Both the position numbers and the translations under genes were made by a program. Positions 31,537 to 43,688 of a stretch of 64,000 bases of DNA are shown here, piece by piece. The notes beneath the pieces are model-generated. The model was not told where the DNA came from. It made no database searches and saw only the letters and a program-made list of their open reading frames with translations. The stretch comes from Sordaria brevicollis (taxonomy: Eukaryota > Ascomycota > Sordariomycetes > Sordariales > Sordariaceae): positions 3,439,001 to 3,503,000 of the forward strand of contig JAUTDP010000005.1 in NCBI GenBank assembly GCA_033439795.1, given 5' to 3'. Position 1 is the first letter of the stretch. Every line of letters starts with the position of its first letter.

Positions 31537-31902
31537 ATGATATTCAAGAGTGTCCTCCTCGCCCTGGTCGGTGTGGCAACAGCTGTGCCAACCATCTTAT
31601 CACCAAGAGCTGAAGCACCTTGCGACCCTTGGTCCGACGAATGCCGCGAAGTCATAACAGCGAACGCCTGCTTCGCCGCCTACGTGCCATCAGGGGACAT
31701 TCCAACCGTGCTGAGATGTGTGGATGTTGACGACTCTGCTGTCGCTGAGAGAAAGGTAGGCACTCGCACATTGTTATCATCGTGTGAGACCACTTGGCTG
31801 ACCATCACTGGAATTGACCAGTTGTGCAACTGCTATGGATGTGCAGAGACGACTGTGCAAGACTTTGCGACGGGTATACTTGGGTGCAAGGCCTCTTCAT
31901 AA
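31537..31902 (+). CDS. Small secreted Cys-rich protein
   Basis: A 121-residue single-exon frame from ATG 31537. Residues 1-17 are a clear signal peptide (MIFKSVLLALVGVATAV), followed by a possible Kex2-type short pro-region ending near SPRAEA. The mature part has nine Cys, four in the second half as QLC-NC-YGC plus a final GC. I see no known domain. Size, signal peptide and Cys content are those of fungal small secreted proteins. A TATA box stands about 85 bp upstream. A possible donor GTAGGC at ~31755 is not needed. The function is unknown; effector-like or cell-surface roles are guesses. Confidence 0.7.
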   Translation: MIFKSVLLALVGVATAVPTILSPRAEAPCDPWSDECREVITANACFAAYVPSGDIPTVLRCVDVDDSAVAERKVGTRTLLSSCETTWLTITGIDQLCNCYGCAETTVQDFATGILGCKASS

Positions 31903-32070
31903 ACGGTAGTCAAGCAACATGGGCACAACAACGGCAACCGCATGAACGTGACAGTCAAACAACACGGAGAAAACAAAAATAACAAAACAGAGCAAGCCAA
32001 AACAATGTATTTAGTTGACGTAGACGCGAAAGACGAAAGGGCGTGAAAGACATACCCCAAGAAATCACAC

Positions 32071-33983
32071 CTACGCAGGGATGCTGGGAGCCAGCTGCTT
32101 ATAAAAGGCGCACCGCTGCCCTCTTCCTCCCTCCCAGGCCATAGCATCCACCACGGCAATGGCATTCTTCAAGCCAGGTCCCTTCGACTGTGTCACTCCC
32201 ACACCCCACTGCATCGGCTCCTCGTACTGCACGCCGCCCGTCTCATTCAAGTTCACCAACCTCGGCGAGGCCTCGTTCCAGACTGGCCAATTGGCAACAG
32301 GATGCGCACTCATATTCCCAGTCGACTGTCCATTCGCAATCAGGCTTGTGATGGACGGGTTACCGGTCGTGATAAAGTTGCCCCAGATGCGACGGAAGGC
32401 AAGCACAAAGTCGTTGGACTGGTTCTCGGTTTGGGGGCCAAAGTAGCCGGGAATATCCGTGCCATGCCAGGCAAAGGGGACAGAGTATTGGTAGGTATAA
32501 GCCTTCTTGGAACCAGTAAAGGCAGACGCAAACCAGTAGGCTGGGCAGACAAAAGCGGCTTCGGCGTAAATGTTGTAGCCGCGCTGTTGTTGGCCGTTTG
32601 CACTTCCAGAAACGTTCACCGCGTTGGCGCCCGAGAGGCCATTGGTTTCAAAGCGGACCCCCGTGCGGTCAGTTGGGTTGCTGTTGGGATTCGCGGCGAG
32701 GATGGAGTTGATCTGGGCTGCGGACAGGTTTGGGAACTCGAGCTTGAGCCAGTCAACAAGTTGGGCCTCGGTATCGATGTTGTTCTCGACGAACAGAGGG
32801 CCTTCATTGGCGTTGAACCCGACGAGCAGCTTCTGGCCGTTGACTTGCTTCGCGGCGAGCTGCTGGCTAGCGAGGCTCATGATGTAGGCGTGGTCTGTGA
32901 CGGGGTAGAAAGCCCAGAAGCCATAGGGTTCTTGGTTGGTGACGTCGGCGTTGGCTTGCTGCAGCGTGGCCGAGTCCTTGCTCTGAAGGCAGGCAAACAC
33001 GTTCCCACTGCTGGGGCAGCCGGCAGCCTGAGAGAAGGCATAGTACCTTGAGGTGGGGTAGGCGTCCTTGTAGTTGTACTGGACGGGAAGGTAAGGCGAG
33101 TTGGCGATGGACTTGTCGAACAGGAGCGGCCCGAGAGCACCGTTGACAGCAAGGTTGTGGTACATGACTGAGCCGGCACCAGCAGACTCGCCGGAGATGG
33201 TGACGGCGAGTGGATTGCCGCCAAACTTGCAGATGAACAGCTTAACCCATGCGAGGGCAAAGGCTTGGTCTAGGAGACCAGCATTGACGACACCCTTGTT
33301 CTTGACTTCCTGCGAGGAAAGGAAGCCAAATGCGCCAATGCGGTACTGGATGGAGACGACGATGAAGCCCTTGTTGTTCGCGTTAATGATCTCGGTCATG
33401 TCCTGGATGCTATTTCCCAAGCCGTATCCGCCGCCGTGAATCCAGACGAGGACAGGGAGGTTCTGGGCCTTGGCGGGTGCGTATACATTGAGGAAAAGGC
33501 AGTCCTCATCGCCGGGGATAGGAGGGAGCCCGCCCACAGACGGGTAGACACCCGGGCAGCCGACACTTTGTTCCGTCGCTTGGATCACCGGAGCGTTGGG
33601 GTTCAACGGCGGGAGGCGAGGCGGTTGCCATCTTCCTGCGGTTGCAAACCGGACGCTGTCCGCTGTCAGTATACTCTAACTGATCCGGATCAACCTGGGA
33701 CTGATGCTGCTTACCCCTTCCACACGTTGACGCCGGTGGCAGCATTTTGCTGGCCTTGGTACTTGGCATAGCCTAAATCAACCGTCAAAGAGGACGACTG
33801 GCTGCAGACAAGACCGCGCTTCTGTGTCTCTTGCTGCTCTTGGTGAACCGCCGTGATGTTTTGTGTGAGCTCGGAGACGAAGCGAGTGGCGATATCGGCA
33901 TCACGGGCAACATGGCTAAGAGGGCTAGCCAGTACGGCTCCGGTGGCAGCCAAGCCTGCCAGCAAGTGTCGAAGGATGACCAT
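32071..33983 (-). CDS. Secreted type-B carboxylesterase
   Basis: Two exons, 33715-33983 and 32071-33655, joined in phase 2 (617 residues), with a TATA-like box at ~34058-34066. Signal peptide residues 1-19, then a pro-like stretch ending QKRGLVC. The alpha/beta-hydrolase body has the family marks: WKGVRFA at the splice junction; EDCLFLNVYAP; the oxyanion loop VWIHGGGYGLG; the nucleophile elbow ISGESAGAGSV with Ser247; GFNANEGPLF (acid region); and HGTDIPGYFG (catalytic His). It should hydrolyse ester bonds of lipids, esters or plant-wall-linked acids outside the cell; which substrate cannot be told. Several Asn-x-Thr/Ser sites suggest glycosylation. The acceptor was chosen at GGACAG|CG because it restores WKGVRF. 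Cholinesterase/lipase sub-family membership is unresolved. Confidence 0.9.
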
Positions 33984-35938
33984 GATGCTCCTGGGAAGAC
34001 GGGTTACAGAGGGCTGAGGAGATGGTCCGACCCTTCATTTTGGAGGGCGTCGACGACGTTTATATCACCAACTTTTCTCCCGCCCCACGGTTCCAGCGGA
34101 GGAAACCCGGGAAAAGCCAAGCCAGCTGGGTCGAGCATGACTGGATCGCTTGACAATAGCCGGGAACGAACCCTCCGTAGGGCAGTGCGTTGCGTTGAAC
34201 ATGGGGCCAAAACTGACCACCAGAGCCGCTACCTGGAGGCTAACATGACGGCCAAGCAGGTTGTCACCGCTCGGATATCCAATATCGGTTACACAGGTGC
34301 TGTGAAAGTGGCGGAACGTAGGGTCTAACGCAAGTGTAGGAAGCCGGCTATTTTGCGGATGTTCATGATATTTTGGCTGGGCCTTTTGTATGGTGCGACT
34401 AGCGAGCGGGTTCGGCAGGGGTACAGGCTAGGATCGGAGATCTTGTCGTGGACACGGAGAGTAGATTTGCGGATGCCCGTCATGGTTCGTTTTCGGGTTG
34501 AAGAGACTCGTCGGAAATGTATGGCTTCATAGCCTACTCCTCCTTCTCGTTCCATTCATTGCCTTGGTTGTGCGGGCTATGGTGTTCCTGTTCTCTCAAG
34601 ACACGCAAGATTAGCTGCTGAAGACACAACAATAACATGTTTATCCGGGGCACACCCATCTGCAATGCGGGGGAAAACGTGGGAGGGCATTGAGGGCGGG
34701 GCGAGGCGAGATTGTGCTGGAAGCTTGGCAGGGGCAGTGGAAGCGATGGCGGAAGGGTGGACGAACGGGTAAACATGATGGAGGGTTGTATCGAGAGACA
34801 AAGCGTTCGGATATCTTGTCCAAACACAGGTAGATTCCATGGGCACGGGCGCTCGACGGCGTTGACGGCGGGCATCGTGGTCGTCGATGGTGTAAGCCCT
34901 AAATTCTAGCAGGCCGGGCTACTGCGCGAGACAGTCTTGTCTCTCGTGTCCGTGATGGCTTTTGGTCTGTCAAGGAATGTTGTGCGCGGCCAATTGGCTT
35001 AGATCGACTATTCCGGTGATGAAATGGGATTCCATATTGCGTCGATGAATATTGAAATGTCGAGTGGACGGACAATTGTTGTTTGGTAAAAGGAAAGGAA
35101 AGAAGAGAGCTTGATGACGCGGGGAAATTTGGAGGGACTAAGCGGCATGATGCCCCTGCGGCAGGCATCCGGCAGGCAACTGCACCCCGCTTGTCATTCC
35201 GTGCAGTGATGGTCAACTTCCTCCCAAACAAATTCCTCTCCTCCATCAATAGAGGTAGTCTCCAAAAGGTCCATGGCTTTACATTTATATGACTGCCTTG
35301 GAATTCTCCATCATTCAATTTATTTTCGTCGCAGCATTGGCATGCAGCTACCTACTCGACGGCTCATTCCAAAACAATCACCCCGCCGTTCACTATCGGC
35401 ACCCACTACCGCCGCTGAAGCCATGCCACGCCTGAAATGGACAACATGGGCTTCTCACGTTGTCGACTCGTGAGTAAGCGACATCGTTAGCTTTCTGCAA
35501 TCCTCTTGCTAGCATCAAGCAAAGAACACTTTCTTCGATGTCCTTAGACCTCATGTGTTGTTCTTTGGTCAAGCGGTTCCCTCAAACTGGTGGAAACTGC
35601 AGCTTGTCGTGCCCCAATCTTTAGGGCTTAGTCTGCTAATCCACAGGGCCATACCTAAGATCTCGACAATCACCACATCACAGAGACTATAATACGAACC
35701 AACCAGTCACGAGACAGCATCGCAAGTGTCATACACATTGGTGACTAAGTCCATCAATAGTTTGTGTCAGCATCGTCAAATGTAAGCTGGCGCTGAATAA
35801 GGTACTAACAGTGTTACAGTCGGGGGCCGTAGAGCCTTTTCACAATGGAGTGCCGGACCAGCTATAAGACGCCGTCTCTTGGACAAAGATGATGAATTGA
35901 CAAACTCGTTAAATTTGAATGACCCTGTTACCATCAAC
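33984..35938. other. Intergenic 33984-35938
   Basis: Nearly 2 kb between the divergent esterase and AA14 genes. Carries the esterase TATA near 34060 and a TATAATA-like element near 35688 in front of the AA14 gene. Frames of up to 165 codons exist but show no recognisable domain. No repeat or RNA gene seen. Confidence 0.45.
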
Positions 35939-36993
35939 ATGTTGACGACAGCCATCCTCTTCACCTCTCTTGCGGGCTCCGCTTACGCCCATGTCGCGGC
36001 GTTTGCGCCAGGCATGTTCTGCCGTGTAAGTCCATGTTCCCTCCATGAGACTCTTCATCCGTGCTCGAAGCTAACTTGTAAAACAACAGGGCGGCAACAA
36101 TCCGGCCGTCAACGATCAGGACACCAACATTGCCGTCAATCCCCTTTACAACCTGCCCTTCTCCCAGTGGTGGATGCAAGCCGATCGGGGCTGTAACCTC
36201 GCGCCTCCTCCTGCCGGCGAATACCTCAATCTCCCTGCCGGCGGCGCATTCACAGTTGAGCTAGCAGTCAACCAAGCCTTTACCACTCTCTCATGGGGAG
36301 GCTCACGTACGACTGCCTGGCCTGATGGCGGAAACCACCCGGATGACTGGCATGGTCCCGACGTGGGCGAGGGGTGTTTGTCGGACAATCCGGGTGGTGA
36401 AGGCGGAGCTCTGCACACCCATAACGAGACAACTGCTGCTGGCACGGCGTGGGCAATCTCTTATGAGGCCGATATCGCAAACGTTCGGTTGGATAACTTG
36501 GTGGTATTCACGACGTTGGAGCACACTCCCTTCAGAAGACTGGCAACCTACCAGGTTCCCAAGGACCTCCCTCCTTGCCCACCAGGAGGCTGCTATTGTG
36601 CCTGGCTTTGGGTGCCCAAAGGCTGTGAGTAACCTCTAATTCTGACTCCGGACTTTTCAGCTAACACACAGTTTGACAAGGCGGCGAACCGAACATGTAC
36701 ATGCAGAACTACAAGTGCCAAGTCACGGGCAGCACTTCGACCAAGAGGGTTTCAACCCCAAAGCCACCTGTGTATTGCGGTGATGACTCTAGCAAGTGCG
36801 TCAAGGGTGCAAAGCAGATGATTGCATGGCATCGTAAGTTGACTGGCAGACACATGTCATGAAAAACGGGTGCTAACTGGATGCATCCTCAGAGCTTGAT
36901 GGGAACAATATTGTCACAGCTCCAGGCGTCTTTCCGGGATATAACCCGACCACTGGGTATACGGTCGGTGCACAGAATGACATCTTTCAGTGA
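35939..36993 (+). CDS. AA14-type lytic polysaccharide monooxygenase
   Basis: Four exons: 35939-36025, 36090-36624, 36681-36833 and 36893-36993 (291 residues, phases 0, 1 and 1). Signal peptide residues 1-17; cleavage leaves His18 first ([17 protein letters not shown]), as copper-dependent LPMOs require. AA14-like signatures follow: the [14 protein letters not shown] segment; [22 protein letters not shown]; the pair [20 protein letters not shown] and [16 protein letters not shown]; and the end [10 protein letters not shown]... VGAQNDIFQ. Known AA14 enzymes act on xylan coating cellulose. The intron-3 acceptor and the CAAG acceptor of intron 2 are fixed by the frame. There is no CBM or GPI signal. 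The substrate is inferred from the family; the N-terminal His and the Cys pattern are seen. Confidence 0.85.
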
Positions 36994-37378
36994 AGATGGA
37001 GTGATTTGGGGCGGAGCATGTGATTTTCGATTTATTTTGCACCTTTCTTACTCTGGCTTCAAGACTTCATCAATCTATCCATACCGGTAGTCCTTTTCCA
37101 AGATTCTCTTCCTTCTGGCTCTTCCATCGCTGAGAGTGGCGCCAAGTGGGTCGTTGCTGTAAATGCAGCCAATGGTATAACACGGATCAAGATGCATGCC
37201 CAAAAGAGAAAAAACATGCTGCTGAACTGGAGAATGCTTAGGGCCAGCCATGACATGACTCTTGCTTCACTGGAAGAGCAAAAGCGAGAAAAGCGAACTG
37301 GGAACATAGGAAGAATTCCTGATCCCAATCTCAATTTAAACGTCCTTCGAGTAACTCGTTCTGTACCTCTCGTCTTAT
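36994..37378. other. Convergent 3' region 36994-37378
   Basis: Between the AA14 stop and the C-terminus of the third 7-Cys gene. No recognisable coding region; two frames of about 90-130 codons lack domains. Confidence 0.5.
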
Positions 37379-37924
37379 TCAGCTCCCTTTACGCCTCTTC
37401 TGGCTGCTTTCACCTTTTCCCGAGATACTTCCAGCACTCCTCCTATCCAACGACACCCCCCTCTTTCCTTTACCCTTCCCTTTCTCTTTCCCTTCCGTCT
37501 CCTTCTTCTGCCATCCCCTCCCCACAACCTCATCCACCACATCATCCACCTCCAGCGGTATCTTCACGCCAGCGCTAATCTCCCCAGTCCCGCTAACCAT
37601 ATCACCATTCCCGATCCGGGCCGTGCCGCCGCCGACATGCCTCCTCCTCCCCCCCGCCTTCCCCGGAGGCGTCTTCGCCGCATCCCCCCCACTCGCACAA
37701 AACCTGCACATAAACTCACTAGTCTTGATATCCGATCCCGGCCCCAAATGAGACTCGCCAGCGCATCCCCCCCATGTCTTTCCGGCCTGCTCGCATGTGC
37801 GGGTGCGGCGCACGATGCCGTAGGGCTGGACGTAGAGGTCGTTGGAGGTGTTGGTCCAGCCGTAGCCGCTGGTGCAGAGGGGGCCGCGGGAGCAGAAGCG
37901 GTGTTCTAGGTAGTAGTGGCACAT
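37379..37924 (-). CDS. 7-Cys protein with basic tail, family member C
   Basis: A 181-residue frame from the ATG at 37924. The first 80 residues have the family layout: Cys 2, 11 and 17, Gly-Tyr-Gly 20-22, Cys 44, Cys 54 and Cys-x2-Cys at 73/76. Its N-terminus MCHYYLEHRFCSRGPLC is clearly related to members A and B. Residues ~80-140 are linker-like, and the end is rich in Lys, Gly and Ser (KGKGKGKRGVSLDRRS ... SSQKRRKGS), which could be a nuclear-localisation or nucleic-acid-binding tail. Member B instead has an acidic tail, so the shared part is the N-terminal domain. No signal peptide. Function unknown; a zinc-binding fold is an inference from Cys spacing. Confidence 0.65.
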   Translation of the reverse strand: MCHYYLEHRFCSRGPLCTSGYGWTNTSNDLYVQPYGIVRRTRTCEQAGKTWGGCAGESHLGPGSDIKTSEFMCRFCASGGDAAKTPPGKAGGRRRHVGGGTARIGNGDMVSGTGEISAGVKIPLEVDDVVDEVVGRGWQKKETEGKEKGKGKGKRGVSLDRRSAGSISGKGESSQKRRKGS

Positions 37925-38574
37925 GTTGGTTTGTGGGTTTGGGCTTGGTGGGTGGGTGTGTGGGTGGCGGTGGTGGGAGGTGCGTTGATGTGAGGTGCGG
38001 CTGTTTAGGTACGTCGGGGAAGCGTGGTGGAAGTGGCAAAGATGCAGACGCCGACTGCGAGTTGCTAACTTGCTGTTGGGTGCTGCGGTTTAAGTTAGGG
38101 GATGCGTGGAAGCGGCATTATGGGTAAGGTGAGGTTTGATAGTGCTGTTAAATATCGCATCTCTGGAGCTGCCGTGAATGAGTAGAATTGTATTGAAATG
38201 AGCGCGGAGACGAGAGTCTGTCATCGTTTAGTTGAGCGTCATAGGACGAAGGGACGTCGGAGGATTGAGTGACCAACAAACACTGAAGGTTCCAGGTTGT
38301 GATGACATCGCGGAGAGTGTCGCGAACAGTTAACTTGTGGCTTCATTTCCGAGCAAGGAGAGCAAACGATGACTACCATGTCTCTTAATCTACGTGACGG
38401 CCTCATTGTGTCAGTTTACCTGCCATCTAAACTATTCATGAATGATTTTTCATCCCATCTGATCTCAAAACACGCGAGTGTCTCCGATGATTGCCTCCCG
38501 AATAATTCTACTATCACTCAATTATCGTCGATGTCCCAATGTAAGGCCACTCCTGGATCTCTTTCTTCGACAAA
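37925..38574. other. Intergenic 37925-38574
   Basis: Promoter side of member C and upstream flank of the tRNA gene. Frames over 38369-38866 run through the tRNA and are not credible. Confidence 0.5.
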
Positions 38575-38646
38575 GGCCCTATGGCGCAACGGTAGCGCGT
38601 TCGACTCCAGATCGAAAGGTTATCCGTTCAAATCGGGTTGGGGTCA
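38575..38646 (+). tRNA. tRNA-Trp (CCA anticodon)
   Basis: Folds as a full 72-base tRNA without an intron. Acceptor GGCCCTA pairs with TGGGGTC (two G-T pairs); the D stem GCGC/GCGC has loop AACGGTA; the anticodon stem TTCGA/TCGAA has loop CTCCAGA, giving anticodon CCA (Trp). The variable loop is AGGTT, the T stem ATCCG/CGGGT has loop TTCAAAT, and A is the discriminator. A T-run shortly after fits a Pol III terminator (TTTCTCTTTTTGG). Confidence 0.9.
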
Positions 38647-40261
38647 TTCAGTTTCTCTTTTTGGCTATTTTTTGGTTTTTGACTCCACCGTGAATTCTCA
38701 CAGTTGGTTCTTGAAAAGTTGCACTCTTTTTGTTGCTGGTTTACATTTTCGATTTGAAGCTTTGTGTTTGGTTGGCGTTGAGATATTCTACGCAGGAATT
38801 TGCAAGTGCGAATTTTCTTTTTTCTGTAGGTTGGAACATTCGACGTCGATAGACCACTTTTACTGAATGCTTATGCACTTACACATCCGACACTTCAACT
38901 CCCAAGCTGTGACTACCGGTTAGCATCCACAAACTGAAATCAAGACTCCTTGGAGGTGTCAATTTGGTATCTCAAGGTATGATCATATATTTCTGCAGGT
39001 TTACACCCCATATCACGAAAGACTCAAATGTAGGACCAGATGAACTTGCTCATGCCAAGATATCACAGCAGTCAGTCATCTTTTGTCCTGACCCGACGCT
39101 GGCCACGTCTTACCATCACAGTATCACAGCACAACAACCCCAGACCGGAGGAATGTTGCAACCGAATGCATGTAACCATCAGAGCCAATCCCCATCCTAG
39201 GCGTTACTGTAGGAAAAAGTGAAAGGACTTTTTCTTCTGAGATGAAAGGTGGAAATGCAACATTGAACTCGAAGATGCCAAGCTCATTGGGCCTTTTGTG
39301 TGGGGTAACGTTGGTGGCTTGCTTGGGGTTTAAAAGTTGCGGGGAAGACGACGATGTCATCATGGAAAACCATTCAATAAAAAGCAGCTTCCTTTTTGGG
39401 CCACCTTGGAGGCTGAAGGACCAATTGCCGGTGGGAATAAATCGGCAGTCAAAAAGGCGAGGAAAGTTACATCTCATTTTCAACGAGTCAGACCATGTCA
39501 TGTGCCTCGCGAGGTCCCAAGCCTTCGTTTAAAGGTGGTGGCACAAGGTAAATTGGCTGCTGCCGTCCAGAGTGGTAATTCGGATCAGCGACATGTCATC
39601 TCCCTGGTGCGAGCGAGGACAGTCCCATGTTCTGACTCCATCATCGTTCCCCAGGATTCGAGACGGGCTGCGGTCAAGAGTTGTCGTGTTGAAAACAAGC
39701 ACACAAGATGCCCGGAACAAAGATCAATTCCAAGGTCAACGACATCAAGGAACAGCAGACCTGTCAATGGAGGGAAATTCCGAAGTTTTGCCAGTAGCCT
39801 GCCGAAGTCCGAACCAGCAGGGTGCCCTGGGTGCTAGCTGGGATGGCACGGGCCATTTGTTTGTTGCCCCACCACGGCAAATGGAGCTCAATCGGAAGCC
39901 CCAAAGCTTATTTTTGGTGACTTTTGAAAGAGAAAGAACTCTACCCAAAACACATTTCAAAACCTTACAAGAATGGGATGATTGTTGTTCCTTTGATCGT
40001 CTGCTATGTGGGAATATTGAAATATTTACACCGAAGCACGACCGAAAAAGATTGGGGATTTGACGGAAAGACGGGAAAGGCGCCGGCAGTCGATCTCGTT
40101 CTCCACTTCTCGTGGCCTCTCTCCACATCCCCGCACCAGACGAGCAGACTTCCAACTGGAAGCGGTCGGCCATGCATTCGATGACCTCAACCCAAACTTT
40201 TTCAAGATGCGAACGGGATGCTCTGCCGTGGCCCGTCTTGACTGCATCCTTTGTTCTCTTT
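38647..40261. other. Intergenic 38647-40261
   Basis: Flank between tRNA-Trp and the inverted-repeat element. Several frames of 100-190 codons overlap on both strands without recognisable domains or splice structure. Base composition is normal, so it is not RIP-affected. Confidence 0.45.
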
Positions 40262-40301
40262 GGCCCAGATCGGCTCGAACTTTTCTTGTAAAAAGTTTGA
40301 A
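40262..40301 (+). repeat. Left terminal inverted repeat
   Basis: Pairs with 43689-43728. The first 23 positions are identical between both ends, then 5 differ, then the last 12 are identical. The inner part is itself a small hairpin. Confidence 0.75.
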
Positions 40302-43300
40302 AAAGATAGGGGGTTTTGAGTGCCAAGTTGATTTTTTTTCTGGTCTAACCAGACTGGGCAGCGGAAACGCTAGCAAACCTCCCCAAACTTGAACCAGGGT
40401 GTCAAAACGAAGTCACTCGCTCATACGGGCAATACGACCTTCCAAATTCGGGAAAGGATTAGCCAATTTGTTAGAATCTTAGTATTTTTCTACCAATTTC
40501 CCAGAAGTAATTCGCGCTCGAAAGTTTAAATATATTTACGAAAGTTTGGAGGTTTTTTAATACGTTGGCGCTAAGGTTGTATAATATAAATAGGGCTATC
40601 GGTCGATAAACGTTATATCGGCTATATTATATTCGAACCTCGTATTCCTAATTAATAAATTTCTTTTATATTATAGATACTATATAATATTATTCGTCGA
40701 TATTAAGAAATATAAATCTAGGTAATATTAACCGAATTACTTTTACCTTTATAATAATAATTACCGTATATATTATCCTTTAAACTAAGGAAAGGAAGAA
40801 TTTAGAAGTTATATACTATAGTATAAATTATACTAAACAATTAATTAATAAAATCTATTATAATTCGCTAATATAATTTAAATACTTCTTTAAATTGGAT
40901 TAACCTACTTTCGATATATTAATACAATAATTTTAAAACTATATTAGTCTTAAAATTAGCCGTTATTAAATAGTATATTAAAAAATTATAATTTTTTTAT
41001 ACGTATTCGTATATTACGAATTTTAGCGGACTACATCGTATAAATTCTAAATTAATTAAAATATTATATTTATTATTATAAATAATATATTCGTATAATT
41101 TAAAAAATTATATACTATATATATACGATTCCTATTAAACGATTACTTAAATCCTAATATCGAATTAAACCCTAATTTAAATATTTTTAACGGTTATATT
41201 AGTACTATTAATAATACTTATATTATTACGTTTATTAAATATAAAGATTAATTAAAATAGTACGACCGAAAGGGTAATATTTTTTAGAATATATTTATTA
41301 CCGTTAAATTCGATTATTCTTTTACGTATATATTAGCGGGAATAAAAAGTTCGATAAACGATATTACGCTTTATAATTAAATATTCTCGTATTCGTTTTA
41401 TATATTTCGAAATCGTTATTATATAATAAATATTAAATTTAACGTACGGCGGGGGATTGTAATTCCCTTTTTAAATATTAAATACTATTTTTAAGATTAG
41501 AAGAATGTAGATATATAATTAAAAGACCTTAAAAAATTATATAATTTATAATATATTCGTATTCGAATTGTCGTAGAATATATTTTTAATTATTTAAAAA
41601 GACGGTAAAAGATTATAAAGGTAACGCCGTTCGAATATAGTCTAGAAAATTAGCGATGAATTATATATATGGTAACTACGCTTTATAATTTTATATTGAA
41701 ATATACGAAAAAACCCCGCTAATTGAACGAAAAGGAGAAGCGGTAAATAAAATAAGTAAAAATAAGGGCGTAAAAAGTTATAAGGGGTATTTATTCTAAT
41801 TATATTCGATAGAGAGTTATAAATTTAATATAGCGTAATTAATAAAATTATTTAAAAAGAAAAAAAAAGAAGTAATCGAATAAATAGATTAAAGGGGTAA
41901 GGGAGAGGGTAAGGGAAGGTAAGCGTAATTTATTCGATTTTAGAAAAATTAGACGTAAAAATTTAAATTATATATAAAAAAATTAGAAAGATTAAATATA
42001 ATTACCCTACCCTATTCTATTCTACTTTACCCTTAATATTTTTAACGCTCTATATACTTTTCCTTTATTTTTTTATTAAATTTTAATTATATACTAATAA
42101 ATAATGGGTATTTAATTAAATAATTAATATAATTTATTATTTCTTCCTCTTCTAACGTTAATGAAAATTCGTATTCTAAATTCTTAACCGCTAGGGTAAT
42201 ATCGTTAGATCTAATAACCTTAGGGGCTTATAACGACGCCGCCGCCTTCTTTATTAAAAACCCTAGCGATTCGATTACGCTTTCCTTCTTTTTACCTCCC
42301 TTATTACTATTTTTAGAGTTTATATTAACGAAGGGAGTTTCGCTTTTTAGTAGCAGGGTAATTATAAGATTAATATTTAAACGATATTATTACGCCTTAA
42401 TAAATTTTTTCGTAGGCGGGGTAATAAGGGCTATCGAAGCGATTTCCTCAACGTCGTCGTCGTCGTTAATATTATTCTTAGAATCGGGGGCTTCGTCCTC
42501 CTTTTTTTTTATATTATTATTATTAAAATTAATATTATCGTTAAATAATTTATTTATTTACAAATCCCCCGCTTCCGCAATATCGTTGCCCGATACCTTA
42601 ATATAAAAGAAGATTTGGGAATATATTTCCGCGTCGCTAAATAATTATTTAACGAATTAATCGATTATATAATTCTTAGTATTTTTTTTTATACGGAAAG
42701 CTTCTTAATTTTGCGGGGATATTTTAATTAATTTAGTATTAGGATTAATATTAGCGTTAAATATAGAGAGAATTTCTTTTTAATTATAAAACCGGTATTA
42801 TTTAATATTATATTTAATTTTAATATATTTAATAATTTAAATATATTCTTCCTATATAAGCTAGTATTTATTTTTAACCTCTTCCTATACCTTTATAAAA
42901 TCCTTTTAAAAAGTAAAATTGAATATCTTTTTATTTTTATATTTAAAGAATTATAATATTATAGTAGAGGTTATATTAATAATTTAATTTATCCTCTTCT
43001 TTTTTTTAAGAGGAATTAGGGGTTTAAATTAATATTTCCTTTTTTAAGGGCGTAGTAGGGGGGGTATAGTAACTAACGATTAACTATTTTGTATAATAAT
43101 AGGAAGCGGTTGGGTATTATTTAGGGAAGCTATTATAATATAGCTATTAATCTTATCCGGTTGGGTATTATCGATTTGGCTATAATTTATTAGATATAAA
43201 AATTAATTATCGTCGAGAAATTAGCTTTCGAAAAGCTAATTATTAAAAACCTAATTATTATTATCCTCGAAAATAGGGAAGGGTAACGGTTCGTTATTAT

Positions 43301-43688
43301 TATTAAACGGCTTAAAAATATTATTAAAAAATTATAATAAGGGGTTATTAAAATTATTATATTAATTATCGCTATTTACGTTCAATATATTAGATAAAGA
43401 AATAACGTTCTTACTATTCGAGGGCGTCGGATACCGGTTATTAGGGTTTATTTTTCGGATTTGGACGTATTTTTGCTGGTATTTTACGTATAAGTCCGAA
43501 TAAGAGACTTTAGCTACTTTATGCGGGGTTTAACCTAGTTTTTCACGTGTCTTCTATAAAGCGGTGAGTATATCTTAGCTAATTATATTAAAAATAGGAA
43601 GGTTTAGTAATATATAGCGTTAATGCGGTATAGTTATATTAGACCCACCGTCTTATTCGAGCTGGGGGGGGGAGGTGGTTACTAAATA

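Noticed and set aside
38369..38866. 165-codon plus-strand frame
   Set aside because: Runs through the tRNA-Trp gene; no domain.
40060..40392. 110-codon frame spanning the left end of the inverted-repeat element
   Set aside because: Crosses the element boundary, has no domain, and its sequence on either side is unrelated.
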